Positions 21,386 through 33,795 of a DNA stretch of 64,000 bases are shown one piece after another. This DNA comes from Fratercula arctica (taxonomy: Eukaryota > Chordata > Aves > Charadriiformes > Alcidae): contig CANTUZ010000020.1 in assembly GCA_947846985.1 (NCBI GenBank), positions 2,805,959-2,869,958 of the forward strand, in the 5' to 3' direction. Each line of letters begins with the position of its first letter. Within the stretch, counting starts at the first letter, position 1. The notes under the pieces were generated by a model. It did no database searches and was not told the DNA's origin. It saw only the letters and a program-made list of their open reading frames with translations. The position numbers and the translations under genes were made by a program.

Positions 21386-24025
21386 CGGATCTCCGGTGAG
21401 ATTGGGGGAGCCCTGGGTGCTGGCCTGTACCCCCCCCCCCCGCCCCCACCGCTCATCCCCAGCCAAGGGGTCCAGGGATTATTCCCCTTTTTTGCCCAGG
21501 GGGGAAAATAATCTGGGAAAATATTTGCGTCCTTTCAGCCGGTAAAAACTGTTCCCGGTTAAAAACTGTTCCCGGTGTCGGGGAGGAAGCACTGCAGGGG
21601 AGATGGGGATTCAGGGATGGATCCAGCCCCAGCAAAGCCTCTGACTGGAGGTGTCCCGTGTTCCCCCCCTCCCGGCTTCCATGAGGGTTTTTTCCAATGG
21701 GGGCTAGGGTTTGGATGGCAACCTGGAGATTTATGGATTGGAAAGGCCCTGGCCATGCTGGGGGACGGGGGCAGGATCCGGGCTGGGGCTGCTCTGGGGG
21801 TCCAGGGGTGCTGCAGCCCCTCTGTCGGTAAAAATTCATGGCAGGAGCCGTGAGCCTGAGCGAGGTGAGAGGGGTCGCAGCTGGAGGGCTGGATCCAGGG
21901 GGCTCCATGCCGGAGCTCCACGCCGACACCCAGCATCCCTCCCGCAGCCCCTCTGCTGGGAAAATTTGGGGCTATTTCATGCAGAAGGCAGCTTGTGGGT
22001 TCAAGCAGAACGCCAAGCGGGTGGTCCTGCCCTGCTGCCCCCCGCCGTGTCCCCCTGTGTCCCCATGTCCCCACCCCTCCCTCCCTGCCACCCAGCTGCA
22101 CCCACGGCCGGCGGCGAGGACACGGTGTCCTCCTGGACTCTGCCGCCTGTTGTGCAACACCCAGCTGCACCGCCCGTAAACACCCGGCTCCCCGCGCTAC
22201 CGGGCTCCCGTCACCCTGCACCCCTGTGCCGGTGACAAACCGGGCCCTCCGAGGGGTGCCCGTGCCATAGCTGGGGGGGCATCACCAGGCTGCAAAAAGC
22301 TGCTTTGCTCCCCAAAACAGGCAGGTATCTGGGTATACCGGGGGTAAGGATGGATTCGGGCCCTGCGGGTGGGGGTGCGTCCCGCGCAGGTCATCTGCCC
22401 AGCGGCCATCAATTTCTGGCTGGGGCCATCGATTTGTGCTGTCACAGGCGGGAGGAACCGGGGAGAAAACCTATTTCCTGGGCTCTCCGACGCGCTCGAG
22501 AGAGTCACTGATGTGGTTTTAGATGCGAGGCCGAGGTGGGGGGGGGACGATACCTCTCCTCCCCACGTTCGCAAGGCAGATTAACGCCGGTTATTTTTAG
22601 CAGAAGACAAGGATGAATAAAAATATCCCTTATTTTATTTGAAAATTTTTGTTTCTTTTTTTTTTTTTTTTTCTTTCTTTCTTTTTTCAGGAACCACCGC
22701 TCTCACTTCGCACAAGGCGCTCGGGGGGCCGGCACGAGGAAGGGTATCACCGGTGGAGGACGGGGGGGGTCTCTGGGCTTTGCTCCCTCATTCTGATGGG
22801 GGGGGGGCAAGGCTTTTCCCGGACCCCCATCCCTTCGGGGCCGGGTGACGGCCACACGGCGGTCGCAGGGCTGGGGCCAGCTGGGTGGCGAGGGGGAACA
22901 AGCAGTGCCCCTGGCAGCCGCCTGGGATTATTTATGGAGCAGATTTCCTCCTGGTTGTGTTACGGGGGGGGGTATGGAGCAGACCCCAGCACTTGGCGGG
23001 GGGGGGGGGGGGTTTGGGCATCCCACCACCCCCAAAACCAGAGCGAGCCGGGGGGGTCCGGCACTGGTATCGCCGTGATTTAGAAGGTGTCTTTTTTAAA
23101 AAAACCCACTCCGGTGCTTTCTTCCCATCTATTTTGCTTTTATTTTTCTAAGCAAATAAACAAAACTGATCATTTTTGAGGACACCCACACCCCCCCTCC
23201 CGCCCCCCCGCCTCTGTTGGCCCCATGGGGTTTTTCAGGGCTTGGGTGTTATTTAAGGGGCCTGCATGAAATTAAGCCGTGGGGTTTCCTGATATTGGAA
23301 ACACGTAGTATTTCTTTTGTAAACGGAATTTAAAGCTCTCGGAGGCCGGGCGGGAAATGCTTAAAAGCGAAATGCACGATTCACCTGGGTGAAAAATGAG
23401 GGGAAAATGAAACGTCACGAAAATAAATGTTTTTTGTTTTTTGTTTTTTTTTTTTTTTCCCTGAAGTGGGCTTTAATTTTAACTCCGGATTTCCAACAGG
23501 TGCCATCGGTGTCTGAATTACAGCACGGAAAATCAAACTCAGCCCCAAAGAGCAGAACCTGCGACTCGTCAGGGCGGCGCTGCCTTGACCCCCCCCCCCA
23601 CCCCGAGCCAGTTCATTGGATCAAGATGCAGGAATCGGCCCCCCCCACAGCTTTTTTTGCCCCTTTCAGCTCCGACGCTGCAATTAGGGTGACGTGAACG
23701 AGCAGCGATGGGATGTTTAATTGCAAATGTACGTAATTTCTAATCTCGGGGAGTTGGGGCGGGGGGGGCGTGTATTTTGAGCCAGCTCTTAACAAAGAAT
23801 CTTATCTCCTTCATACTGACCGGGAACATTTCTGCGTGTCCTCCAAACCCATGTCCCGCCCCCCCCCATCCCAGCTGTGGGAGATTATTATTTGCTTTTT
23901 AGTGTGATTAATTGCCTTAATGAACCCCGAGGAGGTTGCATGGGGTGGGGGTCCCCGTGGGGCTGGGTGGTGCTGGGGTGTCCTTTGGTGGGGAGGTGTA
24001 TGAAGGTGTGTCCGTTCCCCCCCCC
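21386..24025. other. Sequence upstream of FKBP5, no gene seen
   Basis: GC-rich to mixed sequence with a poly-T tract at 22658-22690 and many G runs. No exon or repeat family was recognised. Confidence 0.45.
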
Positions 24026-24029
24026 CCAG

Positions 24030-24640
24030 GGGCATTGCTCAGGGCCAGGGGAACCCCGGTGCACTGCGTGGGGCCGAGGGGTCCTTGGAGCACTGTGTGG
24101 GGCTGGGACCCCCCCAGGACATTGCACGGAGCCAAACAGCCCCCAGGGACATCATGGGGGGCTGGGGACGCACACCCCAGGGACATTGCATGGGGCTGAG
24201 ACCTCCCCAGGACATTACATGAGGCCGGGATCCCCCACGGGGCATTGCACAGGACTGGGACACCCCCCCCCCCCCGCCCCGGGACATTGCATGGTGCCAC
24301 GCTCCCCCCAGGGACATCACACAAGGCCGGGGACACCCCCGCCCCCCCAGAATTGCAGGGGACAGGGACTCCCCCGGGGCACTGCACGGGGTCAGACACC
24401 CCCCGGGGCATTGTACTGGGCCGAGCATCCCCCCGGGGCATTGCACGGAGCCGGGACGCCCCCCCCCCAAGGGACACCATGTGTGGTCCGAGAACCCCTC
24501 CCCGAGGTATCGCTCGGACCCGGGGACCCCCCCCCCCGGGGCATTGCACGGGTCTGTCCCACCAGTCGGGACCAGGAGCCCCCCACCCCCCGGGGCATTG
24601 CATGGGCCCTTCCCCAGGACCAGGTCTCCGTGTGTCGTGT
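24030..24640. repeat. Minisatellite upstream of the FKBP5 promoter
   Basis: Imperfect units of about 30-40 bp built on GGGACATTGCATGGGGCTG or GGGGCATTGCACGG plus a C-run. About 16 units, ending some 50 bp before the CpG island. Confidence 0.85.
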
Positions 24641-24689
24641 CCCCCCCCCCGGGCCAAACGCCTCTCTGGGACATCGCTCGGGGTCGGAC

Positions 24690-24914
24690 CGCCCCCAGTT
24701 CCCTCCCGCCGCCGCCGCTGCCCCCGGCAAGTGCGCGGGGTGGGCGGGGCCGCCCGTCCCGCCAGGGGCGGGACGAGGGGGCGGGACGCGCTCTGATTTG
24801 CATACGGCCGCCACCCGGGCCAATGAGAAGGCGCAGCGGGCGCCCTCCGTGAGACGGGCGGGCGGGACGGCCAATGGGAGGCGGGCGGAGGGGCGGGGTT
24901 GTGGGGGAGACTCG
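24690..24914 (+). promoter_or_regulatory. FKBP5: FKBP5 CpG-island promoter
   Basis: Dense CpG sequence with several GC boxes (GGGCGGGG-like), CCAAT boxes at 24820-24824 and 24871-24875 and an octamer ATTTGCAT at 24796-24803; no TATA box. It lies upstream of a plausible non-coding first exon. Assignment to FKBP5 rests on position and strand, since the next plus-strand coding exon is FKBP5 exon 2. Confidence 0.6.
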
Positions 24915-24966
24915 GCCGGCGCGGGCGCGCGGTGCCACTCGGCGCGCGGGGCGGCAGCGGCGGCAG
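24915..24966 (+). other. FKBP5: FKBP5 non-coding exon 1 (candidate)
   Basis: GC-rich leader ending GGCGGCAGCGGCGGCAG before a GTTGGT donor at 24967. Vertebrate FKBP5 has a non-coding, GC-rich first exon and a long intron 1. The 5' limit is a guess. Confidence 0.4.
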
Positions 24967-24999
24967 GTTGGTACCTGCGCGGGTCCCGCCGGGGGCCGT

Positions 25000-26960
25000 T
25001 CTGTGGGGCCGGGGGCCGTTCTGTGGGGCCGGGGGCTGCTGGGGGAACCTTGCGTGGGACCGGGGGGAAGCCCTGCGTGAGGCTGGGGGCGGCTGTGTGC
25101 GGCTCGGGGGTGCGCTGCGTGGGGCCGGGGGGTGCCCTGCGTGGGGCTGTGTGGACGTCTCTGTGGGGCTGGGGGGGGGGGGGGTGGTATTTGTGTGGGG
25201 CTGGAGAAATACTCTAGTTGTGTGTGGGGATGGGGGGGGGAGCACTGGGGGACCCTGCGTGGGGCCGGGGGATGCCCTGCGTGGGTGTCTGTATGGGGCT
25301 GGGGCGGCTGTCTGTGTGGGGCTGGAGAAATACCCTAGGTCTGTGTGGGGCTGGGAGGGGGGCACTGGGGGACCCTGCGTGGGGCCGGGGGATGCCCTGT
25401 GTGGGGCTGGGGTGCCCTGCGTGGGGGTCTGTGTGGGGCTGGGATGGGGGTGTGTGTGTCAGTGTCTTTCTGGGGCTGGAGAAATACCCTCGGTCTGTGG
25501 GGCTGGGGGGTACTGGGGGAGCCCTGCGTAGGGCTGGGGGGGGTGTCTGTGTGGGGTGGAGAAATACCCTAGGTTTGTGTGGGGCTGGGGATCCCTGCGT
25601 GGGGCTGGGATGCCCTGCCTGGACGTCTCTGTGGGGCTGGGGAGGGTGTCTGCGTGGGGCTGGAAAAATACCGTAGGTTTGTTGTGGGGGGGGTGGTACT
25701 TTGGGGTCCTGCTCGGGGGTGCCCTGTGTGGGGCTTGAGTCTGGGGTGCCCTGTGTGGGGCTGGGGGGGCTGTCTCTGTGGGACTGGAGAAATACCCTAG
25801 GCCTGTGTAGGACTGGGGGACCCTGCATGGGGGCGGCTGCGTGGGGCTTGTGGGTGCCCTGGGTGGGGCTGCGTGGACATCTCTGTGGGGTTGAGGGGGG
25901 GCAGTGTTTGTGTGGGGCTGGGGAAATACGCTAGGTCTGTGTGGGGCGGGGGGGGGCACTGGGTTGCCCTGGGTGGGGCTGGGGTGCCCTGCCTGGATGT
26001 CTGTGTGGGGCTGGAGAAATACCGTAGGTCTCTTGGGGGGGGGTGGGGTGGGGTTGTGGGGTGTGGTACTTCGGGGGTCCTGCTCGGGGGTGCCCTGCAT
26101 GGGGCTGGGGGTGTCCTGCGTGGGGCTGCGTGGATGTCTGTGTGGGGTTGGAGAAATATGCTAGGTCTGTGTGGGGCTGGGGGGGGGGGCAGGTACTGGG
26201 GCACCCTGCGTGGGGCTGGGGGCTGGGGTGCCCTGCCTGGATGTCTCTGTGGGGCTAGGGGGGGGTGTCTGTGTGGGGCTGGAGAAATACCATGGGTCTG
26301 TGTGGGGTTGGTGGGGGGGTACTGAGGGGCCCTGCTTGGGGCTGGGGGAAGGCTTGGGGGTGCCCTGCGTGGGGCTGGGGGGTGCCCTGCGTGGGCATCT
26401 GTCTGGGGCTGGAGAAGTACCCTAGGTCTGTGTGGGGCTGGGGGGGTGGGTGCTCAGGGGTGTCCTGTGTGGGGCTGGAGAAATACCCTAGGTCTGTGTG
26501 GGGCTGTGGTGTTAGCGTGGGGCAATATAAGGTTGGAGGGAGGCGTGCATGGGGCTGTATGGGGCTGGGGGGGGTGTCTCAGAGGTGTCTTTTGCGTGGG
26601 GCTGGGGGTGTGGATTGCCCTACCTGGGTCTGGGGGGGTGTCTGTATGGGGCTGGTGAAATACTGTAGGTCTATGTGGGGCTGGGGAGTTGGGGGGGGGG
26701 GATAGCATGGGGCAGTATGGGGTTGGAGGGAGGGGTGTGTGGGGTTGTGGAGGGGGACACTGGGGTCCTGCGTGGGGCTGGGGACTTGCGGGGGGAAGGG
26801 GATACAGCGGCGTGGGGCGGGGGTCTCCACCCAGTGCAGGAGATATGCGGGGGCAGTTGATACAGAGCGTTGCTGGGGGGGACTGGGATGCACTGGGATG
26901 GGGACGAGGTGGCGGGGGTCGGTGTCCCGCCGCGTGTGCCACCGGACGGTGCTCGGGGGA
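25000..26960. repeat. FKBP5: 2-kb minisatellite at the start of FKBP5 intron 1
   Basis: Long array of imperfect units containing TGTGTGGGGCTGGAGAAATA followed by CCCTAGGTCTGTGTGGGGCT and CCCTGCGTGGGG blocks. The GAGAAATACC sub-motif recurs more than ten times. The array begins within 40-100 bp of the candidate exon 1 donor. Confidence 0.9.
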
Positions 26961-27944
26961 GGGGATTTTCCTTTTTCACCACTTTCCGGCCCCAAATGGG
27001 GCTCCTGTGCTCAGCTGTACCCTGCTGCCACCCCCCCAAACCCACCCCCCAGGGTGCATATAGGAACGTAGAGTTTCATTGGCGGGGGGTGGGGGTGGGG
27101 GGCGCGATAAGTGATTGCACAAGGTAAATGTGAATATTTTTTTTAAGCTTCTGCTATTTTTCTCCCTCCTCTCAGGGCGTGAAACCTCTTTCAAAGCTTC
27201 TCTTTTTCAATGGCGCGTTGGGGTGAGCCTGCTCTTATCAGGAAAGAGCTTGTGGGGAGGTGGGAGGGGGGGGGGACGGACGGATATATCCGTCATCCCT
27301 CTGTCCCCAGCCGGGGCTCGGATGCTGCAGTTGTGTTTCTGTCCTCGCTGTGCTGTTGGAGGGAAAAAAAACCTTGAAAAATTAAACAAAAACAACAACA
27401 ACAAATAAAAGCCGGGAGCTGATACTTCGGGTTTTTAAAGGTAGAGTTTAAATGGTGTCTCTCCATAATGAGCAATAAACTGTTGAGGTGGATTTAGGAC
27501 ATCGCTGGGACATCAAATCCAGCCTGGAAACTGGGATTACAAGTTAAAAAAAGAGAAGCTGAAAGCACAAATTGTTCCTTCCTTTAAAAACGCGGGGAAG
27601 CTGCGTCCCTCCTGTGTCCCTTCCGCCTCCTTCCCTGCCCCACGAAGGGCTGGAGGGGGGAAAGAAAATTATTAAGTCCATCCGATGGAGCCTGTATCTG
27701 GCTTTTATGGGCTGTTTTCCTGGAGGTGTGGTGGATTTGGGTTGGGCGGGGATGCTGTGCTTGGAGAGGCTCAGGTTTTGTTTCCCCCCTGGTGCCCTAG
27801 AGATGGGAGAGAGCTGCTGGGAGGGGGGGACACACGACAGAAATGCCGCCGAAGCAGAGGGAACGATGGCCACCGCTGGCAAGGGGGCAACCAGGGTGAG
27901 GGGCTGGGCAGGGACAACTTCCCGGTGGTGCTGGGAGTTTTGCA
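26961..27944. other. FKBP5: FKBP5 intron 1, unique part
   Basis: Mixed composition; no exon supported. It contains short A-rich runs at 27365-27410. Confidence 0.5.
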
Positions 27945-28580
27945 GCCAGGATGCTGGGGATGCTGGTGTCCCTTGGTGGGGATGGTGGGGTCCTCGGTGG
28001 GATGCTGGGCTCCCTTGTCAAGGGTGCTGGTCCTTGGTGGGACAGTGGTGTCCCTTGTCAGGGATGGTCATCCTTGGTGGGATGGTGGGGATATTGGGGT
28101 CCTCAGTGGGATGCTGGGGTCCCTTGTCAGTGATGCTGGTACCTTGCTGGGATGCTGGGGTCCACTGGTGGGGATATTGGGGTCCTCAGTGGGATGCTGG
28201 GGTCCCTTGTGGAGGATGCTCATCCTTGGTGGGACGCTGGTGTCCCTAGGTGGCAATGCTGGGGTTCCTCAATAGGGATGGTGGGGTCAGTTATCAGGGG
28301 TGGTGGTCCTTGGTGGGATGGTGGGGTCCTCAGTAGGATGCTGGGGTTCCTTGTCAGGGATGCTGGTCCTCGGTGGGATTCTGGGGTCCCTTGTCAGGGA
28401 TGATGGAGTCCTCAGGAGGATGCTGGTCCTCAGTGGGATGCTGGGGTCCCTCATCAGGGATGGTGGGGTCCTCAGTGGGATGTTAGTGTCCCTTTTTGGG
28501 GATGCTGGGGTCCCTCGGTGAGATGATGGTGTCCCTCGGTGGGATGCTGGTCCTTGTCCCCGTGGCGTGATGGGTGAACC
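27945..28580. repeat. FKBP5: Minisatellite, GGGATGCTGGGGTCCCTTGT type
   Basis: About 630 bp of units of roughly 28-30 bp in FKBP5 intron 1, alternating GATGCTGGTCCTTGGTGG and GATGCTGGGGTCCCTTGTCA forms. The open frames here are repeat artefacts. Confidence 0.88.
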
Positions 28581-31500
28581 TCTGGGATGCGGGAGGAGGA
28601 AGGTGAGGGTGCGATGGAGCTGGGTGCTCATGGGAACCAGAGGTGATGGGGCGCTGGGGGAGGAAGGGGTGGCCGGGGGCATCTCGGGGGGGGGCTTGGG
28701 GTGATGAAGCAGGTGAGGCTTGTGCTGGAGAAGATGCGCAATGGTGTGAGGGGAGGGGGGAAAAGCAGATTTCTGGGGAGTTGGTGGAGAAGTTCTCGCT
28801 TCTGACAAAACTTGCTGGGGGGGACCATGGCACATGGGGTTTTGGGTTTGGAGGATGGAGGGGCTCGGGAGGGGGGGAAAGCGTGGCACGATGCAGGCTG
28901 CTTGCGATGCCAGTCCTGCCTGGAGCAGAGGTGTCTGCTGGGATGACAACTTGTGCGATTATTTTTTTTTTTCTCTTTAAAAAGAAAAAAAAAATAAAAG
29001 CAAATAATCGTAGCTTCCCAGGGCTGTGCCCAGCACATGCTTGGATTCTGTTGAGGTCCTTCCCAGCGCTGTTAGAGCATCTCCCCGCTGGGACGTGCCA
29101 GAAAATAAGGACAATTCCTGAGTAAAAACCAAACTACAACCTTCAGGAACATCATTACTGTGTGATTAGGCGTGTTTTAATTACTGGCTTGCAGGAGAAA
29201 GTTTGCTGTAAGGCTGGAGTTGCTCAGCATCAAGACCCCCCCCGTCTGTCCGGCTGTGGCTCCCCGGGCTGGCGCAGGGGGGGAAATGTTCTGTAAAGTA
29301 CTTGGAAAATAATTTGTTCTCAGTTATTTATGCTTTTGTACTATTTAATATTTTATTTTATATTCGCTCTCAGTTATATACATTTATACAAAGTCATTAC
29401 AGCCCCTTGAGGGAGCTGCGGAGTTCGCGCTACTCTCATGTATATCACAGGGAAATAATAAATTACTTAGCGAGTTTTATTTTGGTGTGGTTTTTTTTTT
29501 AAATTTTTTTTGTATTTTAATGTTGTACATTTGTGGGCGTAAAGGAATGGCCACGAGTGCTCTAATGGAGCACTTGTTTGCCGTGCGGCTGACGAGCTTT
29601 TTTCCATAATTAGTAATTGTGATTGAAATAAGGATTTCGGGTTTTGTGAGTGAGTGTATTGGAAAATTAGGAAAATAGTAGTAAAGTAACTGTCAGAAGT
29701 GAAGAGGTGGGGTGACGGGGGGGAGGGTGATTAAATTGTGTTTTGCCTGCGATAAATGTGTCTTTGTAAATAGTAGTATAGATATGCGGCTTCGTAAATA
29801 GTAATAAATAGTAGCATCGCTCTTAGAAAATTAGTCTCGTTTAAAGCATTCCTGTTTCAGGTATTTTTTGATCCATGTTAAATTAAATCACTTAATTAAA
29901 CCAAACGAGCTCCAGGAGTCACCGCCTCGTCTTGCTTGCCAATAACAGCGTTTCTGGGGTGCGACCCCAAAGCTGCAGCATCCTCGGCAGCCCCCGGACC
30001 GCCCCCCCGCCCCCTGCATCCCGCAGCATCCCCCCGCGCCGTGCCGGCATTCCCGGTCCCCCTCCGTCGGTTTGGCATTCCCCAGTTCTCTCCAAGAAAT
30101 CCCGATTTGGCGCGGGAACAGGCTGGTGTTTTATGACGTGCCGGGGAATTGCCTTTTTCCCCGTAAAATTTGGCATTTATAGACCGTCGGTGCTTCAAAA
30201 AAAGGTCTCGGGCGTTGGGTTATTTTGGGGTGCGCGGCAAAGCTGGGTGCCGAGTTGGGGATCCCCCCCCGCCTGGAATTTGGGGCTGGGGCTCTGGGGA
30301 TGCTCCCAAGCCCTTGTGCGTGGGCAATAAGTGATTAAGTTCACCATTTTCACTGCCGGGGGGGTTGTGTGCTGCGCTTTGGGGTCACCTGGCTGAAAGT
30401 TTGTTGGAGAAACCCCTAAATCTGTGGTAAACGATGAGATGCTTTTAGAAATTGAAAAAAAAAAAAAAAAAATCCAAGTTTAATTGTCAGGTTTATTCTG
30501 GAGAAAAGGCTAAATTAGATCAGAATTGGCAAACAGGGTATTTCTTGTTTATTCCCGGCTTGTATTTATTTTAGTTCCCCCCAAGCTGTCTCTTAAAATC
30601 GAATTTCTCGGCGTTGGTGGAGCTGCTGCCAGGGGGATGCTCTGGGCTGCCTGTGGAGGGGTCGAGCTTTGCCGGGATGTGCTGTACGGGGAGGGGAAAG
30701 TCACGTTTAATAGTCAGAGGTGGAATATTTTCTTTCCAACGTCCCAAAAACCCTGGCCGGGGGTTTTTTTTTTTTTTTTTTTTTTCTTCCCCTCCCCTCC
30801 CTCTTGTTTTTGACGAGGGGAGAAGACACGATGAAAAGAACCCGCTCATTTTCGATGGCAGAAGCCCCAGTTAGAGGGTGCCAAGGAGTGGGTAGTGGGA
30901 TGTCAAGTACTTTCTCGCTTTTTAAAGATGGCTTATATAACCTGCTTGGCTTTATTATTGTTATTATTATTATTCCCCCCCCCCCCCCCCCGGTTACATA
31001 ATCCTAATTTATGAAAGCATTAGGAAATTGCATTCCCCGCTGTTACGTGAGTGTCTGTATATAATGGCCACGGAGCTCGTTAGGATGCTGCGCTCGGCCC
31101 CTCCGCCAGCCGGCTCCCCAGAAGCTCAGACAGGTGTGGAACAACTATTTATACACTTAATATTACTGTTTTATTAAATTTATTGTTGTTATTTTTTACC
31201 ATCATCCGTGGCTGTGCCAGCCCCTGCAGGAGCGGGATGGGTGCAGGTCCCAGCCGATGGAGAGAAGAAGCTTCACCACCGGCTCCGGCATTCCTGTTTT
31301 TTCCAGTATTTTTGGGATGTGCCGCTGGTGGGAGAGGCTTGTTGTGATTTTTGTGGTGGGAACAGCTGAAATCCTCGCTGGGGCCAGGGACAGGAGCTGC
31401 CAGAGCATCAGTGTGTAAAAACCCTCGACCGCATCCCATCCCTGGCACCTTCTCCCCTTGGAAGAGCATCAACCCATAAATGTTTTGAGCATCAACCCAT

Positions 31501-32107
31501 AAATGTTTATGGGCTTTTGCCTTCCCCGGTATATGTTTGTCTTTTGGAATAAAGGGGGGGGGGGGGGAATATATTGGTTTTTTCTTTTTTCTCCTTCATT
31601 TCATGTTAAAGTGGAGGGTTTTATGTCTGCGGGTACTCATGCTGGAGGGGAGGGACCACCGGCTGCTGACGGGATGCTCGCAAGAGGGTTGAGTCCAAAA
31701 AAGCTTTATCCCTGTGATTTCTTATTTTAAAGCAACCTGGATTATCCCCGTGCTTTGTTATTTTGAAGCAACCTGGAAAAAAACCCCACCAAAAAAGCAT
31801 TTCCTCGCTGGAGCCTTGCTAGATAACCAGTGAAAGAGCCAGATTTTTTTAAAAATGGGTTTATATTGTAAACTTGGGGGGGGGGTGGGGGGGGAACACC
31901 CCACCTTTTTGCAAGTCTTTTTTGCCTGTCGCTGGTGGGGGTGCGCTCGCCTGGCTCCCGGGGGATGCAGAGGGGCTGAACCCATCTCGCTTGCTGTTGA
32001 AATATTTATTCTGGCAGGCAGCAGCGAGCCATCCCGCTCGCTTGTTCCTCTCGCCGCCGCCGAAACTTGAGGGCAACCTCTTATCCAACGTATTGAAAAC
32101 GAGAGAC

Positions 32108-32138
<31 letters not shown>

Positions 32139-33318
32139 AGTTATGACTCGGATCTGAACTAAAACCCACTTCAGAAGCTTAAAAATAATAGCTACGCAAA
32201 ATGATTAAGCAAGTGTGACGGGAGCACATACCGCTGTATTTAAGTTAGCCATGTGCGGTAGTTTCCTTTTCTCCCTTCGTTATTCTCTTAATTGCTTAAA
32301 AAAATCTCCTTTTGCATCTGTACTGATACCTTCTCAGGGGGTGCATTGGAGTAAAGGCGACCGCATCCCTCTCCAGGTGTCCCTGCTGGGGGCGGGGGAG
32401 GCATGGGGTGGGTGGCACCAGGATGCAGGGGATGCTCGGAGGGATGCTGGGGGGTACCGGGGTGGGTACCAGTGTCTCCGTGGGCAGGAGTTAACCCTGG
32501 AGCAGCGACCGGCCATGGATAAAGGAGACCAGGGAGTCACGGTTGGCGATGGAGATTCATCAGGGTGCCGGGCAATTAAAACAGCTCTGTTTGTGTTTTG
32601 GTTTGGTTTGTGTTGTGTTTTTTTTTGTTGTTGTTTGTTTTTTTTTTTTTCTTTTTTTTATTTGAATAAAAGTTGCCGTGACTGGCCCCGCCGGGATGTT
32701 AGCTGCTTGCACAACCCTCGGAAGTAAATCAATCCATGGGAGTCTCGTTCAGCTAGTGATAAATTTATGGCTTTCCCCCGTTTGTTTGAAAGGAGAGGTG
32801 GGGGCGGGGGGGGAAATCAAGTGGCCAGGATTTAAAAAAAAAAAAAAAAAAAAAAAAAGTTAATTTTTAATTCAAGCTGTGATATATGAGTGTGAGAGAT
32901 GAGACTCGATGTCTGGGTGCATCCCTGCATGTTGGGATGGAGCTGAGGATTACATGGAGCTGCCTTGTCAGGCTTAAGAAGGTCGTATTTTCTTAGAAAT
33001 TTGAATTTATTATGGACTAAAATGTCATCTCCTGGGGTCTGTGCTCTGCAGGCTCTGCAGGAGTCTTAAAACACTCCGGTCCGGGGAAAATCGCTGCTCT
33101 GGTCTTCCCCTCCCCTGCTGCACGGGGACGGTTTGCTCAGTAAGTAGCTATTTTATTAGAAAAAATAGTTTTCTGGATGGAGGGGGAAGTGAAACCACGG
33201 TGGGGTGGTGGAGAGAGCCCAGCTGCTGCGCTAATTGGGTCCTTCTTCATTATCTATCTATTGGTGGGTGGGCTGGGGCTGGAGGGGCATCCCCGTGCTG
33301 CTGCCTGGCTCGAGGGAC
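28581..33318. other. FKBP5: FKBP5 intron 1, AT-richer middle part
   Basis: Contains long A or T tracts (28966-28994, 30457-30472, 30768-30785, 32107-32137, 32831-32858) and several non-repetitive AT-rich blocks (29100-29230, 29290-29920) that contrast with the GC-rich flanks and could hold enhancers. No coding exon or named repeat family was recognised. Confidence 0.5.
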
Positions 33319-33319
33319 C

Positions 33320-33795
33320 CGGGTTTGGGGTGATGCTGGCCTGGATTTGGGATGATGCTCATCAGGGTTTGGGGTGATGCTGGATGGGATTTGGGATGAT
33401 GCTCATCAGGGTTTGGGGTGATGCTGGATGGGATTTGGGATGATGCTCATCAGGGTTTGGGGTGGTGCTGGATGGGATTTGGGATGATGCTCATCAGGGT
33501 TTGGGGTGGTCCTGGCCTGGATTTGGGGTGATGCTAGATGGGATTTGGGATGATGCTCGCCTGGATTTGGGGTGATGCTAGATGGGATTTGGGATGATGC
33601 TCATCAGGGTTTGAGGTGATACTGGATGGGATTTGGGATGATGCTCATCAGGGTTTGAGGTGATACTGGATGGGATTTGGGATGATGCTCATCAGGGTTT
33701 GGGGTGGTGCTGGCCTGGATTTGGGGTGATGCTAGATGGGATTTGGGATGATGCCCGTCAGGGTTTGGGGTGGTGCTGGCCTGGATTTGGGGCCC
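33320..33795. repeat. FKBP5: Minisatellite, about 43-bp units (GGGATTTGGGATGATGCTCA)
   Basis: About eleven units combining GGGATTTGGGATGATGCTCA with TCAGGGTTTGGGGTGATGCT in FKBP5 intron 1. Units differ by a few substitutions, which suggests recent expansion. Confidence 0.9.

Noticed and set aside
23877..25365. Overlapping frames of 446 (+) and 482 (-) residues near the FKBP5 promoter
   Set aside because: Both cross minisatellites and the CpG island; Pro/Gly-rich repeat artefacts.
32107..32137. Long A-tract as a processed pseudogene tail
   Set aside because: No gene-like sequence precedes it; a simple homopolymer is more likely.
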